The notes below the pieces were generated by a model that had not been told where the DNA came from, made no database searches, and worked only from the letters and a program-made list of their open reading frames with translations. This document shows positions 50,342-62,152 of a stretch of DNA of 64,000 bases, piece by piece (within the stretch, counting starts at the first letter, position 1; each line of letters opens with the position of its first letter). Made by a program: the position numbers and the translations under genes. The stretch is from Trichinella spiralis. Lineage: Eukaryota > Nematoda > Enoplea > Trichinellida > Trichinellidae. The stretch is taken from assembly GCA_000181795.3 (NCBI GenBank), contig CM012955.1, positions 3,640,223 through 3,704,222 of the forward strand. Direction: 5' to 3'.

Positions 50342-51722
50342 ACCAATTACAAAGACGGTGAGCGCTACGAATTTCAGTATCAGCATTCAATCAACAATTG
50401 CAGCAGTAGCACCAAGTTCACGTGCATCATGATCGATTCGAGCAACAATTCGTAAATTTTAATGAAAATCATGAAATAAAATTCCATTAAGTTATTTATA
50501 CACCAGAAAATAACAAACATCTTTCGCCAAAAAACCGTGACAATTAAAATACATGGCTATAGTAGCATCACGGAAAAAATTAAAATTATCAATTCAAATT
50601 CAATAGCGTCTGATAAATGACCATCTGAGCGAAATACAGGCAGACAGTGTTTTCCTTTTATAACAGTACTCGATAGGACGAAATGGAAAAGTAATTATGA
50701 CGTTTAATTTGAAACAAAAGAATAATCAGGAACCGATGTACAAGAGCACATTGTGCAGAAATTTAAGGACATGAATCAACCAATAAAATCAGACAAAAAT
50801 TCTAAGAAAAAAAGCAAATAAAAAACCAGAAAAACAAAAAATTGCTCATAAAAGCAACATTACATAAATATTTTTGATCAACGAAAAATGAAACTCAAGT
50901 AGACAAACTATACAGTAGGAGGAAATTAGTAGACTGCTTGTTGTCATCGATTACTGTGGCTTGTTGTCACTCGAGCTGTGCTGAGAAAAGGCTCGCGAAA
51001 TTGACGAAAATTCGCTTCTATATCCGATGCTAAAGCGCTACATTAGTACCGATGCATTAGTAAATGACGACTATGGTTTCTTGTAAAGCTAAGAAGATAT
51101 TTTTCCATCATTATTCTACTATTAATCGAATCGTCTCGAAGACGCCGCAAAGTTCTCTCAGTTATGGTATGTGAGACTGAAAAGATGTTTGTTTGTTTTT
51201 ATTATTCAGTTATCAACCATGCTAAAGATGCCGTTAAATTCGCTCAAATTTATGAAGAAACAATTGCGCTGTTTTGTTGTTTTCAAACAAAGAACGTCGG
51301 CATGCATTTGAAAAGAGCACTCAGCGGCTGTGTTAGCTGACGCTGATAATTCGTCTAGTTGCATCATTGGCATTTTGCCATGATTGGCTTGAGACGTCAT
51401 TAAACAGAAAAGCGCAGCGCAGCAGGTCGTTCCCCGTCAGTTGAAGATAACGCAGGCGATGAACAAACAGTGCGAGCAAAATTTGAACCGGTCTATTAGC
51501 CCAGCTATTTCTGGATAATCAGGAAGGGGAATGTTCATATGAAGCGGTGATTTATGCTGATCAGGCTGCGCCATCTAGTACAATATGAAATGATGAAGAT
51601 CATCTGGTTACTTTCAACGCTTGAAGAATGAAACCGTTTAAGAATCAGAACCGCTGCTGCGCATCGACCATACAAAAATCGCTGTTACAGAAGAAACGCG
51701 AGGCAGTTTTGGGAAGATTTAC
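50342..51722 (-). repeat. right arm of 1381-bp inverted repeat
   Basis: Near-identical reverse-complement copy of 13127-14507, same length. The counterpart of the left arm's TATATAAG has a substitution (TATAGAAG in that orientation). Flanks differ from those of the left arm immediately outside the boundaries. The 64-codon frame at 51206-51400 is preserved relative to the left copy, but I have no evidence it is translated. Confidence 0.85.
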
Positions 51723-52352
51723 GTTGTACGAAGATTTGTATATCTGTTGTATTTTGTCTGTTGTGCATTAATTAATGATATTTCCTCGTAATTCTTCTAG
51801 TTTTGTGCTAGTCCTTATTAAAGTGTAAAAGTAATGTGAGAAATGCGTTTTCAATGTGGTTATTGAACATTTCAATTGAAAGGGAAATGAAGAATATTCA
51901 GCAGTGTTATATATACACATATATGTATGGCGAATGTTTATTTCAAACGTTTTCAAATTACTTTCAACTGATTTGATTTGAACAGTGCTGAAATTTGAAG
52001 TACATCACAAATGAGTAGATTTCGAAATTTTATTCAAACACCGAACAAAAGAAAAAAAAACATCTACGATTTGCTAGAAATCATCAATGAATGGAAGTAC
52101 AAAAGAAATACATGTTGCATGAATAAAATGCTATCTATCCTTTGTCCAAGTCAACTACTTTTCAAGAATCATATTTTACCAAGGGAATTTGAAATCACTC
52201 GTTGTGCTTCGAAATGGCCCTGAAAAAAAAACACTTGAACAGTGACAATCAATGACAAAATCATGCAGATTGACGTTTCCTTTGGTAGTTTTGGTACTTA
52301 AGATATAATTGAACAGAAATAAATGATAATTACACTAAAAAACAATAATCCA
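51723..52352. other. intergenic
   Basis: AT-rich DNA between the right repeat arm and the end of the nuclear-protein gene on the minus strand. A 70-codon frame at 52011 has no splice partners or motif, and I do not support it. Confidence 0.5.
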
Positions 52353-54816
52353 TTATTCTTCGGAGGACGCAGTTTCAAGAACAGAATCATCATTCGTTTT
52401 CTAAATTAAGACGAGCAATTCAATTTCGAAAATGTACGTAAAACACAACAGAAACAAAAGCACTAACATGCTGGCTTTGTAAATTCTGCTCTTCTGAACT
52501 ACTGCTCCCGGAATGATTTCCATAACCTTCTGGTCGCCGTCTTTTCCTTTGCGGTTCACTCAAGTCGGATAATTCACTTGCAAGATCCTATTCAAATTCG
52601 TTGAAGCAGTCAATAAAACAAGCACGTAATTTTGTATTTTAAAGTTCCATAATAAACTACGTAACAACATTACACCGTATGAACAAATGAACCACATACG
52701 GTAATTTGGATGAATATATATATGAAACAAATTGAAAATAAAACAATAAACTCATCATTCGCAATACCTGCTTGAAATGTGCAGTTTTTGAACGGTGAGG
52801 TTGCATGTAATATTGTGCCCATTTATTGGTGAAAGACTCACTTTTAGCTATATGTGCATCTAAAAAGCAAAACATAATTTTAACATCCAACAACTTCATT
52901 AAATAATAAGGAATAAAACTTACGATACGAACAGTATTTATCAGATTGGATGGCATCCATGTCGCAACTGCGTCCATCACCAGGAACTCGATATATGCAT
53001 TTCGGGCTAAAGATATGGGAAAATTAAAACAAGAACAACAAAAAACAATGCATCGTTAAAATAGAGTAAGTATCATATTATTAACAAACCGAGGTGCATC
53101 ATTAGACAAACCAGGCACATTTGAAAAACAATTTAACGGTTCAATTTCGCCTCCTACATATTTTCTATATAGTCTGGACACGACGCAAATTCGTGGTGGT
53201 GTCGTTTTTTGTTCTGAAAATTCAAAAAAAAGCATGAAAATACGCACAAACGCTTTTAACAAAACTGTCACCCCAATTGGGTTCTTTGTTAGATTTGCTC
53301 TCAGAGTCTGTATGCTTGTTCTGTTCCAATGGTGAATCATGAAACATGGTTGCCGCTGCACTGTCTGATATGTGAGAACACCTGTATTCAAGTAACAAAC
53401 GTTCGAGCATGTAAATATTCAATTCACATATCAACGTACAAAATGCAATACTGAATAAAATGCTTACATGCTGACTGCTTGATTTTCAAACGTATGAATC
53501 GGCTGGTCATCGCCGTTCCTCTTTCCTAGACCATTTGTTGTCCCCACTTGGCCGCTGAATTTACTAGCTACAACAATACCGAAAACATACATTACATACA
53601 TACAAATAAACGAATAACACGCTTAATAAAATCAATTCTAACGCTCGTTGGTTTTGGGTTGCGCAAACATTCTCCGTCTCGGACGCTGCAGTATCGCCAA
53701 TTCCCAATGAACCCTATTCACACTAGCTGCTTTATTAGTTCTCTCACCATCTTGTCCAGAAGAATCACCTTCAGGCTTTTCATCATTAGACTGTCTAAAA
53801 CGAAACATTTCAACATTAAACTTCACGATTATATCAATTTTTAGAATTTACGCATTCAAAGGACAATCACAAAACTTATTTATATTACTTCGCACGCCGA
53901 GGTGTGAAAAGAACTTCACATTTCCCATATTCACAATCCACTAATTTTGTAAAGCAGCGATAACGCCGGACACCACTCTCAGTAGCAACCTTTACCGGTG
54001 GCTGAGTGACTTCGTCCCTACCACTGCTAGGCGATGACTGGGATACACTGGTGCGATGTCTGCCGAGTACATATTCCTTTAGAGACTCCACTGCGTTTAA
54101 TGCTTCCGAATGTGACATTCCCATCTTTGCATATAAAGGTAAAAGATGTTCATCTAAAAGAATAAAATGAGCAAAATGAATGGTAAACATAAAAGCCATT
54201 CAAAATACAAACTCACCAATTGCTGTTTCACCTTCATCAAGCCTAATTGTGATGGGATCTATGGGAACATTCAAACCACACAACTGTAGTAAAGTAATTT
54301 AAGTTATTCCGAGATCAAATATCAAAATACATATAAAATTTTACATACTTATTGAAATATATTGGTAATAATTGATATACTTAAAAATTAAACACAAAAG
54401 CAATAACAATGCAGCAAATACTAAGATGACAATCAACATAGCGTTGGCATAAAAAAAACAAAAATCATCATATATTACTCGAGCATCAAAACACGATGGA
54501 TCAATAACTCCTTTACTAGTAAAAACTGGCGCTGTGGTTGACACCATGGGTTGCACAACCAATACATTCTCTGCATCCTCCCTAGCTTGTAATTCAGCTA
54601 TATCCCGTTCCACTGCAATATCATATAAGAAAAAAAAGATAAATAATATTTAATTATTAAATCATATCACTTACATAGTTTGCTAAATTTTTTTCGCATT
54701 CTGACTTCGTCTGAATCATTGTCCCTTTTAAAACGTTTTGATATCGGATATAATATAATTCTATCCTCTACTTCTGGATTTGAAATATAAGGTTCTTCAA
54801 AAAAATAATCATCCAT
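52353..54816 (-). CDS. nuclear protein with zf-C3Hc3H-like motif (KANSL2/INO80D type?)
   Basis: Twelve exons chain perfectly in phase: 54816-54675, 54612-54479, 54283-54217, 54153-53889, 53794-53643, 53567-53468, 53381-53272, 53213-53090, 53006-52924, 52859-52768, 52587-52468 and 52400-52353, giving 478 residues. The N-terminus (MDDYFFEEPYISNPEVEDR) is acidic, followed by basic ISKRFKRDND. Mid-protein segments include NVPIDPITIRLDEGETAI and GVRRYRCFTKLVDCEYGKC. The most telling part is CIYRVPGDGRSC followed by DKYCSYH, a C-x-C-C-H arrangement like the potential DNA-binding zf-C3Hc3H motif of KANSL2 and INO80D. The tail is Ser/Glu-rich with PQRKRRRPEG, a likely nuclear signal. The gene structure is well supported; the family assignment is a hypothesis from one motif and a similar length to KANSL2. 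Confidence 0.7.
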
Positions 54817-56561
54817 ATTCGTTTTGCTGTACTTTATACGTGATTCTAAATCACAAATATCATAGTAATTAACGATTTAATTGATAATTTTCAAAATTAA
54901 AAATAAAGCGCTTTCATTTTCAGTTTAATTTCAATATTCTTTATGAGTGCGTTAGAAAATGAGTTTAATTTGGTCAAATTAGTTAAAAATAGGCTAAAAA
55001 TGATTTGTTCAAATAAAAAATACTTAAATTAAGATAAATTCTGTCAAACGTCTGTCTAGCGCCACTAACAGTTAGAAACTACGTCTGTTTTATTACTGTT
55101 CATATCGAACAAGTAAATGTCTTTACAAAATAATTTTAATATAAAATTGATTTGTATTTACACCCAAACAGAAAAAAATAAACTTCAAATGACTATGAGA
55201 AACAAACTATAAATTTGCTACATCACACACGGTATGGATGTTACTTAATGTTCTTCGATAAAGAGAACAACATTAAAAATATTAAAATCATAAAATATCG
55301 TCATCGTTTCGTAGTGTAAAAACCTGCTTCTAACATCTTACATTCGACCAACCAGAACACCAGTTCGAGCAAGAATAATACATTAATTACGGTAATTTTT
55401 ATTACTGACAAGTAAGTTAAAAAACTGACTTGAAAAAATATAAAACCTAATCAGATATTTCGTTTAATTTTAACAGTTCATAATAATTACTGCTCAGACA
55501 ATGCTGCTTATTAATTTATTGCTCTTAAAAGTGAATAATCCGAATAAATAGTGTAGAGACAAAACTTTAATTAGTCGGGCAGTTAGCCTAAAGTTCAAAA
55601 TTCAGCCCTTATTTGGAATAAAAGTAATTTCATTTTTTCCAGTGCGATATAGCTACTACAAGCTGTTTATTAACAATATGAAATTTTAATATTTTACAGT
55701 CATCCAAATTTCATTCTTTTACTTATATGCTTCTTTATCCTTTTGATGTTGAGTACTCAAAAGTAAACGTTTTATTGTTCAACTAGTAGTTTCATTTTAG
55801 TAAAAGTTCCTAAAATTATTTTTATAAAAGTTTCAAGTTGCTCCTCGGTTGTTTTGCCTAATTTGTACTTGAAATGAAAAATGAAATGAAGTTGCAAACT
55901 TCACTTAACCCTCTTGCGTAAGTAATTCACGACTGAAAATAGCTAATTTGCAAAGGCTTCACAGAAAATCAATATTAGCATGCTACGTCAAAATAATTGT
56001 GCAACATCAAAATTATGAATTTTATTTTACGAAATTTTACGAAATTATGAATTATGAATTAATTAATTCTATAAATTAATATATTCACAGTTGGTAGCCT
56101 TTTACAAATTACTAAGCAAAAACAGCAAAAAGTAAACATCATAAATTCAACAACAATGTGCAGAAAATAACCATACGGTAGATTATAGCATGTAAAAAAA
56201 TTCCGATAGAATGTTTGTCTTTTTGCTGAAAAGATTTATTTTGAAATATTTGAAAAACATGTAAAATTCATTTCATAAATATTTCATATCAATAATTTTT
56301 GAAGCTTTTAATTGCTTTGCATTATTGAATATGATCTCCTACTGTAAGGTTAAAAATTAATTTTATTTCAGCTACCTGACGAAAAGGTCACTAAATCAAT
56401 GCATTTTAATTTATTTTTTGAATTATAACTTTAAAAAAAATTTTTACATCTCTTCGGTCAGAAAAATGTAATGCAGGTTCATCTGTGCGTTGGTCAACAG
56501 GTTGAAGGTCATTTGCTTGTTGTCGTTGTTCTGTTTGGCAGTTGAAAGCAGTCGCACAAAA
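54817..56561. promoter_or_regulatory. divergent intergenic region
   Basis: About 1.7 kb of AT-rich DNA between the divergent starts of the zf-C3Hc3H-like gene (-) and SmB (+). Promoters of both are expected here. No coding exon or named element is visible. The last ~100 bases (about 56450-56561) are less AT-rich and likely form the SmB 5' UTR. Confidence 0.5.
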
Positions 56562-58152
56562 ATGGTAGATATCAAATTGAGAAAGTTTGATAATTTTTGA
56601 TTAATTTTTGTTCAGACTGGTGGAAAAAATCATAAGATGATTGGGCATCTGAATTATCGGATGAAAATTGTTTTGCAAGATTCACGAATTCTCGTAGGAT
56701 ATTTGAAAGGTGAGTTTGGAAAATTGTTCAATTTATTTGGTAGAAACTGTTTTTATGTATTTCCTTTTATTTTATTTTAAAGTAAAAGTGGGTTTTTTTG
56801 GCTTTTATTTTTGATGATAAGACTAATTTTTCATGTATTAATATTAATGAGTACTATTGTTGTGTAGTATATTTTTCATTATTATGACTCGTTTATGGCT
56901 TAAAGATTTTAGTTTAAGATTGTTTTTAGTTTTTTAATTTGTTTTTGCGTTTTCTGAAGTATTAATTAAAAAATTTGTATGATATGAAAAATTTCACGCA
57001 TCGTTAGTTGATTTAGTAAATTCACGATTTTTAATTGCTAAGTGAAATTACTAATAAATCAATCAAAATTAAGGTTAAGTTAGTTGAACTTTTTACTTCG
57101 TTTAATGTGTATTATTTTAGTTATTGTTAATTAATTACAAAATACTGAAGTTCTCACTGTAACTAAAATTGCTATTTAATATTGAAAAGTTGTGCACAAA
57201 GATACGCATCTTTTGCATAAAGGAACATGCTTTTCACGATAATTTGTTTTGGATATTCTGGAAATTACTTTGAATAATTTTAAAGTTTATTGTTTAAGTA
57301 TTTCTTTTTTATGTTTGGTTTTAGAATGTCAAGTGACTTTTTGTAAGCTTAATTTTTGTTGTATGCTGTATCATTATTGAAAATCAAGTACGTATGTTTA
57401 ACCTTATGATAAAATTTCATTTTTATGAATTTTTTGGAAATAAAACGTTTGAATCGTAAATAAATTTAGTCGAATTTAGGATTGTTAGGTATTTTAATTT
57501 TTAATTTTTTAGCATTCGACAAGTATTTGAATATTGTATTGTCTGAGTGCGAAGAATTTCGTCGCTATCGACCGAAAGCGGGACGAACCGTTGATCGCGA
57601 AGAAAAACGCACTCTTGGATTTGTTTTACTTCGCGGCGAGCACATTGTTAGCATGTCCGTTGAAGGTCCACCTTTAAAAGAGGTACGTATTTTGATGCAG
57701 TTTTTGAGCACTTGAAATTAAGATTGAAAACTTAGGACGATGTTCCACAAATTCCCAAGTGCGGTGGTATCCCTGGACCTGGAATGGCAAAGCCTGTCGG
57801 TCGCGGAATGCCATTCGTTCCAATGCCTGGAATGGCACCAGGTTTGATTTGAAAATTTCAATGCAGTGATAATTATTTTGAAGCTCTTATTTATTTGTAT
57901 TAGGCTTACAAGGGCCAATCAGAGGTGTTGGTGGACCTGCTCCAGCGATGATGCAGCCGCAGTATGGCATGCCCGGAACTCCAGTTCCGGGAATGGCTCC
58001 ACCACGTCTTCCCGGGACACCGATGCCTGTACGTCAACCGGGTTTTGTTTCTACTCCTGTAGTGCGAGGTAACATGTTTTGCTGAATAGCTGAGCGCATT
58101 TTTTAAGCAATTACTTTCAGGCCCACCTCCGCCTCCACCACCGCCAGCTTGA
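56562..58152 (+). CDS. snrpb: small nuclear ribonucleoprotein SmB/B'
   Basis: Core Sm protein of U1, U2, U4 and U5 spliceosomal snRNPs. Exons: 56562-56564 (the ATG alone), 56616-56709, 57513-57682, 57736-57841, 57904-58068 and 58121-58152, giving 189 residues. The Sm1 motif is in HKMIGHLNYRMKIVLQDSRI and LVGYLKAFDKYLNIVLSECE; Sm2 is in LGFVLLRGEHIVSMSVEGPP, with REEKRTLG between. The tail is rich in Pro, Gly and Met (GMPFVPMPGMAPG) and ends in an eight-proline exon, GPPPPPPPPA. This is shorter than mammalian SmB' and has a reduced set of the PPPGMR repeats. The ATG-only first coding exon follows from a GT directly after ATG and phase-0 homology in the next exon. AATAAA near 58306 is a likely poly(A) signal. 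Confidence 0.95.
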
Positions 58153-58460
58153 GTAGAATTATTTAAAATCATGTCTGAGCTTATTTATTATACGATCCTA
58201 TGCATATATTTCACAGCACATTTATTCTTTTAGATGAACGGCGGTTGAATGCATTTTATTAACTTTTTATATCTCGTGCGAGAGAACGTTAAATGATGTA
58301 AAGTAAAATAAAGTAAAGTAAAGATGCTTGGTTTTACGTAAATTGAAATGAAGCTTCATTTTGATTCTGTAATGTCATTATGGAATGAAGCTTTATTTAT
58401 TTATTTATGAAAATAGGTGAAAAAGGTATACGGTGTTGCATTAATAGCAGTGTAATAATT

Positions 58461-59707
58461 TTATGTTTTTGCTACACACCACGAGGGATCGTCTGTTGAT
58501 GAATAGAGCAGGCGTACTTGATCTATTGGCCGAAGAAGGGTGATTGGTACATCTTCATCACGTCGTTGGTATAACATCTCACCTTGAAAGTCGACAATTT
58601 TATGCCGTCGTGCTCTGAGTAGCATACCGACTACCTCAAAAAACAAAAGAATGAACAGCAAAAGTGCAAAAGTAGATGTTTTGCTTAAAATAAGCAAGCA
58701 GTTACTTTATCTGAGACGTAGACGTAAATTTCGAAGAGTTTTCCAAAAGTGATCGTCGTCGTGCCGTCATCATTGCGAGCACCGAATTCACTGATCAATT
58801 CACACAGCTGAATTATTTCACGTGAAATGTGATGCCCTAGAAAGAAGGATCAATTAGAAAGAATATGTTTATTGCTGAAGTGGTGAATATCAGTTTTGCA
58901 CTCCAATTTTCTCTTCACTCATTCCAATTTACTGTTTTACAATTTTATACGGTGTTGCTGATCATTTGGTGGTTTGATGATGAGAAATTTTGAAATCAAA
59001 CTATTTGGGGGAAAATTGAACAATAATTTATTTTATAAGGGGAACTTCTTCTACATCTAAAATTCCTACTAGTCAGTTTTATCTGATGCTCTTGCAGGGA
59101 GCATCTCGCTGCCATAATTCGCGTCAGCTGTTGTTTAAATGATTCTCCTTTAAATAGACTTATAGAAACTTCACAATTTCAGCTTACTTCGAATGATTTC
59201 GATTTTTCTATTAAATTGAATAGATTAAAACTTGTGAAAGTTGGTGTAAATAGTTTTCAATTTTTTTTTCGTTACGTGAAAATATCCTCAAAACGTCGGA
59301 TGCATATTGTGAATAATAGAATTGTTTGTTAATTGGATTGGAAATATGAATGGCAACAATACCGGCTGCAATGCCTCTTTTTTCAGTCAATGATCCTTTT
59401 TTCGGTCTTCCATAGTCAGGATCGTGACGATCAAATTTTGGTGGCTTCCAAAGGGGTGAAAATACATCGTCTTTGACGGCCGCCTTTTCAGCTTCCAGGG
59501 TCATCTGTTGAAATTTGGCCAAACTGACCGACATTGTTGATTCTGAAATTTGCATAATTAGAATTTACCAAATGAATAAATTGAAGTGAAAATACTTGAT
59601 TTCACTTTTCGCCTGGGGCGAGCGGTGGTGCTTTGCTGTTGCGTAGTTTGGGCTGAATTGTCCATTTCCGGCGATCGGACGGCAAAATTACCCGACCAAG
59701 TGTCCAT
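58461..59707 (-). CDS. abra-like: ABRA/STARS-like protein with C-terminal Costars domain
   Basis: Actin-binding Rho-activating (STARS) family member, which in animals stimulates actin-MRTF/SRF signalling. Four exons: 59707-59596, 59542-59363, 58836-58706 and 58634-58461, giving 198 residues. A hydrophilic N-terminal region (MDTWSGNFAVRSPEMD, then RPRRKVKSK) leads to the linker DPDYGRPKKGSLTEKRG, matching the GYGRP motif of ABRA. The Costars domain (about 98-180) shows HHISREIIQLCELI, DGTTTITFGKLFEIYVYVSD and VVGMLLRARRHKIVDFQGEM, ending in VPITLL and an extra tail. The family is clear. The start is uncertain: the frame is open to about 59776, and an alternative start at 59870 would need a 28-base intron. 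Confidence 0.86.
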
Positions 59708-61447
59708 CGCAGTGTCCGGCCGTATTTTCAGACGGGGTCTTCTCAAATGGTCTGAAAGTAAATTTCCCAACCGCACTACCTCTCAGACAAGATGCCAATG
59801 CACCTCCAGTAACGTCGACGAGCAGCACGACGGTGTTGGTGCCATAAATACGTCTGCAAATCACTTCCATCGCGTTGTCGGTGATGGAAATCGTTTGTCA
59901 AATGGAAAAAAAAGAAGCCAAGCTAAAAACAGAGCACCATTATAGAACTGATTGCGTCAATTATGATGAATAATCAAAGGTCCGTTCTGGCAGTGGTGTT
60001 TTCAAACAGTTGTTGACAGCAGTGACTACGTTGCTTCGACGAATTCGACGGCAGCCAAGAATCCTACACCTTTTCCGCCCACGCAAAAGTTTGGAACAAC
60101 AAGCTCAGATAAACAGCCGCCGTCGTCTGGGACTTCCAAATGAATCATCGCCGAAGATTCATTTCAGCCGCGCCAGACCGCCAATAACAACGGCTCTGCT
60201 GCAAATCAGCCAACCCAATCTCTTCACTTTTCGTAGATGTAAACAAATAAACAAACAAGATGATTGATTTTTGAAATATTTTTGTAAAAATATCAGTTCG
60301 AAAGCAAAAGATTGAAATTTATTGGTGCAATGTTCATATCACCACTATTCATTATTGCTGCATTTTATATTTGGAATTCCATCATGCAATTGTGAAATTA
60401 ACAAAATATGATTTTTCTTGAAATTTTACTTATTTCCAGTAAACTGTTGAATGCGTAACTTTTATTCTTACTTCAATGGATTTTTTTCGCAGCAAATGAT
60501 CACAACAAATTGCTATTATTCACAGCAATTTGAAATATTTTTCCTCATCAATTATTTTCCAAAATTTCTGCTGCTTAAGCAGCATTAGCAGTTCTCGTTT
60601 TGCTTGTTTGTTATATATATATATTTTTTTTTTTACTTTTAACAGGTAAGATTTGCTCGATTGTGTTTACTAGAATTTCAGCGAATTTTTCTTCTATTGG
60701 TGTTTGGTTATTTACTTTTGTTGATCTTCAAAATTTGCGTTCTTTCAATTTCGTCAACTTTACAAATTGCGGCAGCAGCCAAGCGGACAGAGACAAATTA
60801 GCCAAATTTCGACGATACAATTTTCATCATTTTTGATAGCTTCGTAAAATATTTACGATGCTTAGCAGCAGCAGCAGGTGTTTTGAAACATTCCACTTTT
60901 TTTTAAAATTTCCTTGTCAAACAGACGCAGGGAAATTGATAATCCGCTTCGTATTTTGAAATGAATATTTCAGTGATAGGAGGGGGGGGGAAAGGTTTGA
61001 AAAACTATTAAAATTTCTCTTTATTTTTTCATTATAAAGAGCAGAAATAAAAATTGTGGAATTAATTGAGAAAAAAATGAAACCAAATGCACTTGAAATA
61101 CGATCATTAAGTGAGAAAAACATTGATTATTTTTTTTGAAAAGTCGATAAAAATTAATTGAAGAAGTAAATGTTTACCAATTTTCAGAAAGCACGACCTA
61201 TTTGTGATAGCAGAAGGAGAAGCGGAAAAGCAGTGAAATTGTTTTCATCACTGTGTTCGCATTTCCCATAAATCTCAATCTGTCAACGTTTCAATAATTC
61301 TTTCTTAATGACATAATTTTTATTTATATAAAATGAATGATATGTTTACTGTTCTTATCAAAAACTAGACATCGGAAAATAGAAAGAAACAATTATAACA
61401 ATATTGTACTTGAAAATCAATACTACAGTACTAATTATAGCTTTCAA
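59708..61447. other. intergenic; GC-richer stretch, role unclear
   Basis: From 59708 to about 60245 the sequence is GC-richer than normal intergenic DNA here and has overlapping open frames on both strands. Part may be an upstream exon of the ABRA-like gene (minus strand from 59870). A basic 85-codon plus-strand frame (60010-60267) has no recognised family. From 60270 to 61447 the DNA is AT-rich with a G-run near 60980, and the HPRT promoter should be at the right end. Confidence 0.4.
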
Positions 61448-62152
61448 ATGGATGATGATTTCAAATCCGTCAAAATTAGTACCGGCCACAGTTTAGACGA
61501 ATATTCCGTGCCGGATCGTTTCAAACCATTTTTAGACCGTGTTCTGATCCCATTCAACCTGATCGATGAGCGCATCAGCGCCTTAGCTGACATGCTGCAT
61601 CAAAAATATCTCGACGAAGATTTGGTTCTTGTCTGCGTGCTGAAAGGAGCTTTCCGCTTTTTCAGCTCACTTTATGACAAGCTTGTACGGATTCGCAACA
61701 ACTGCACTGGAAATTTGTACTATGACTTTGTACGTCTGCAAAGTTATGTGGATACGAAATCGACAGGCGTTGTGCAAGTAATTGTTCATCATCAATCAAT
61801 TTGGTTATTATCATCAGTAGATGAACATTAATTTTAGGTGTGTATGTTTAAGCCATCGTTTCGCCGGAAGCATATTGTCATTGTGGAAGATATTGTTGAA
61901 TCTGGTAAAACATTAGAAAAGTTGAACTCGTTAGTTGAAAGCTATGAACCGCTGTCGGTGCGGTACGTGACATTGTTAACAAAGCGAATGCCGGAGAGGC
62001 GATGTTTAGAGCCAGATTTTGCTTGCTTTGAAATTCCCGATTTGTTTATAGTTGGTTTTGGATTTGACTATAACGAGATCTTTCGAGAGATGGATCATAT
62101 CTGCGTCATCAGGGAGTCTGCAATGACTTCCATCTCTTCTTCTACGCACTGA
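61448..62152 (+). CDS. hprt: hypoxanthine-guanine phosphoribosyltransferase
   Basis: Cytosolic purine-salvage enzyme joining hypoxanthine or guanine to PRPP. Two exons, 61448-61777 and 61838-62152, give 214 residues. Family landmarks appear in order: LDRVLIPFNLIDERI, LVCVLKGAFRFFSSL, YYDFVRLQSYVDTKSTG, the PRPP loop HIVIVEDIVESGKTLEKL, LLTKRMPE (the purine-contacting Lys), and EIPDLFIVGFGFDYNEIFRE with its Asp. The loop usually reads EDIIDTGKT; here the Asp taken as general base is Glu and the Thr is Ser. The usual GGD-LS-L stretch before the loop is replaced by VCMFKPSFRRK at the exon junction. The start was chosen because homology begins soon after; ATTATAG lies just upstream of it and may be a 5'-UTR or leader acceptor. 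Confidence 0.9.

Noticed and set aside
54341-54478. Hydrophobic stretch after the second exon of the zf-C3Hc3H-like gene, suggesting a membrane protein
   Set aside because: It lies past a GTAATA donor; splicing at 54479 joins in phase to the next exon, so the stretch is intronic.
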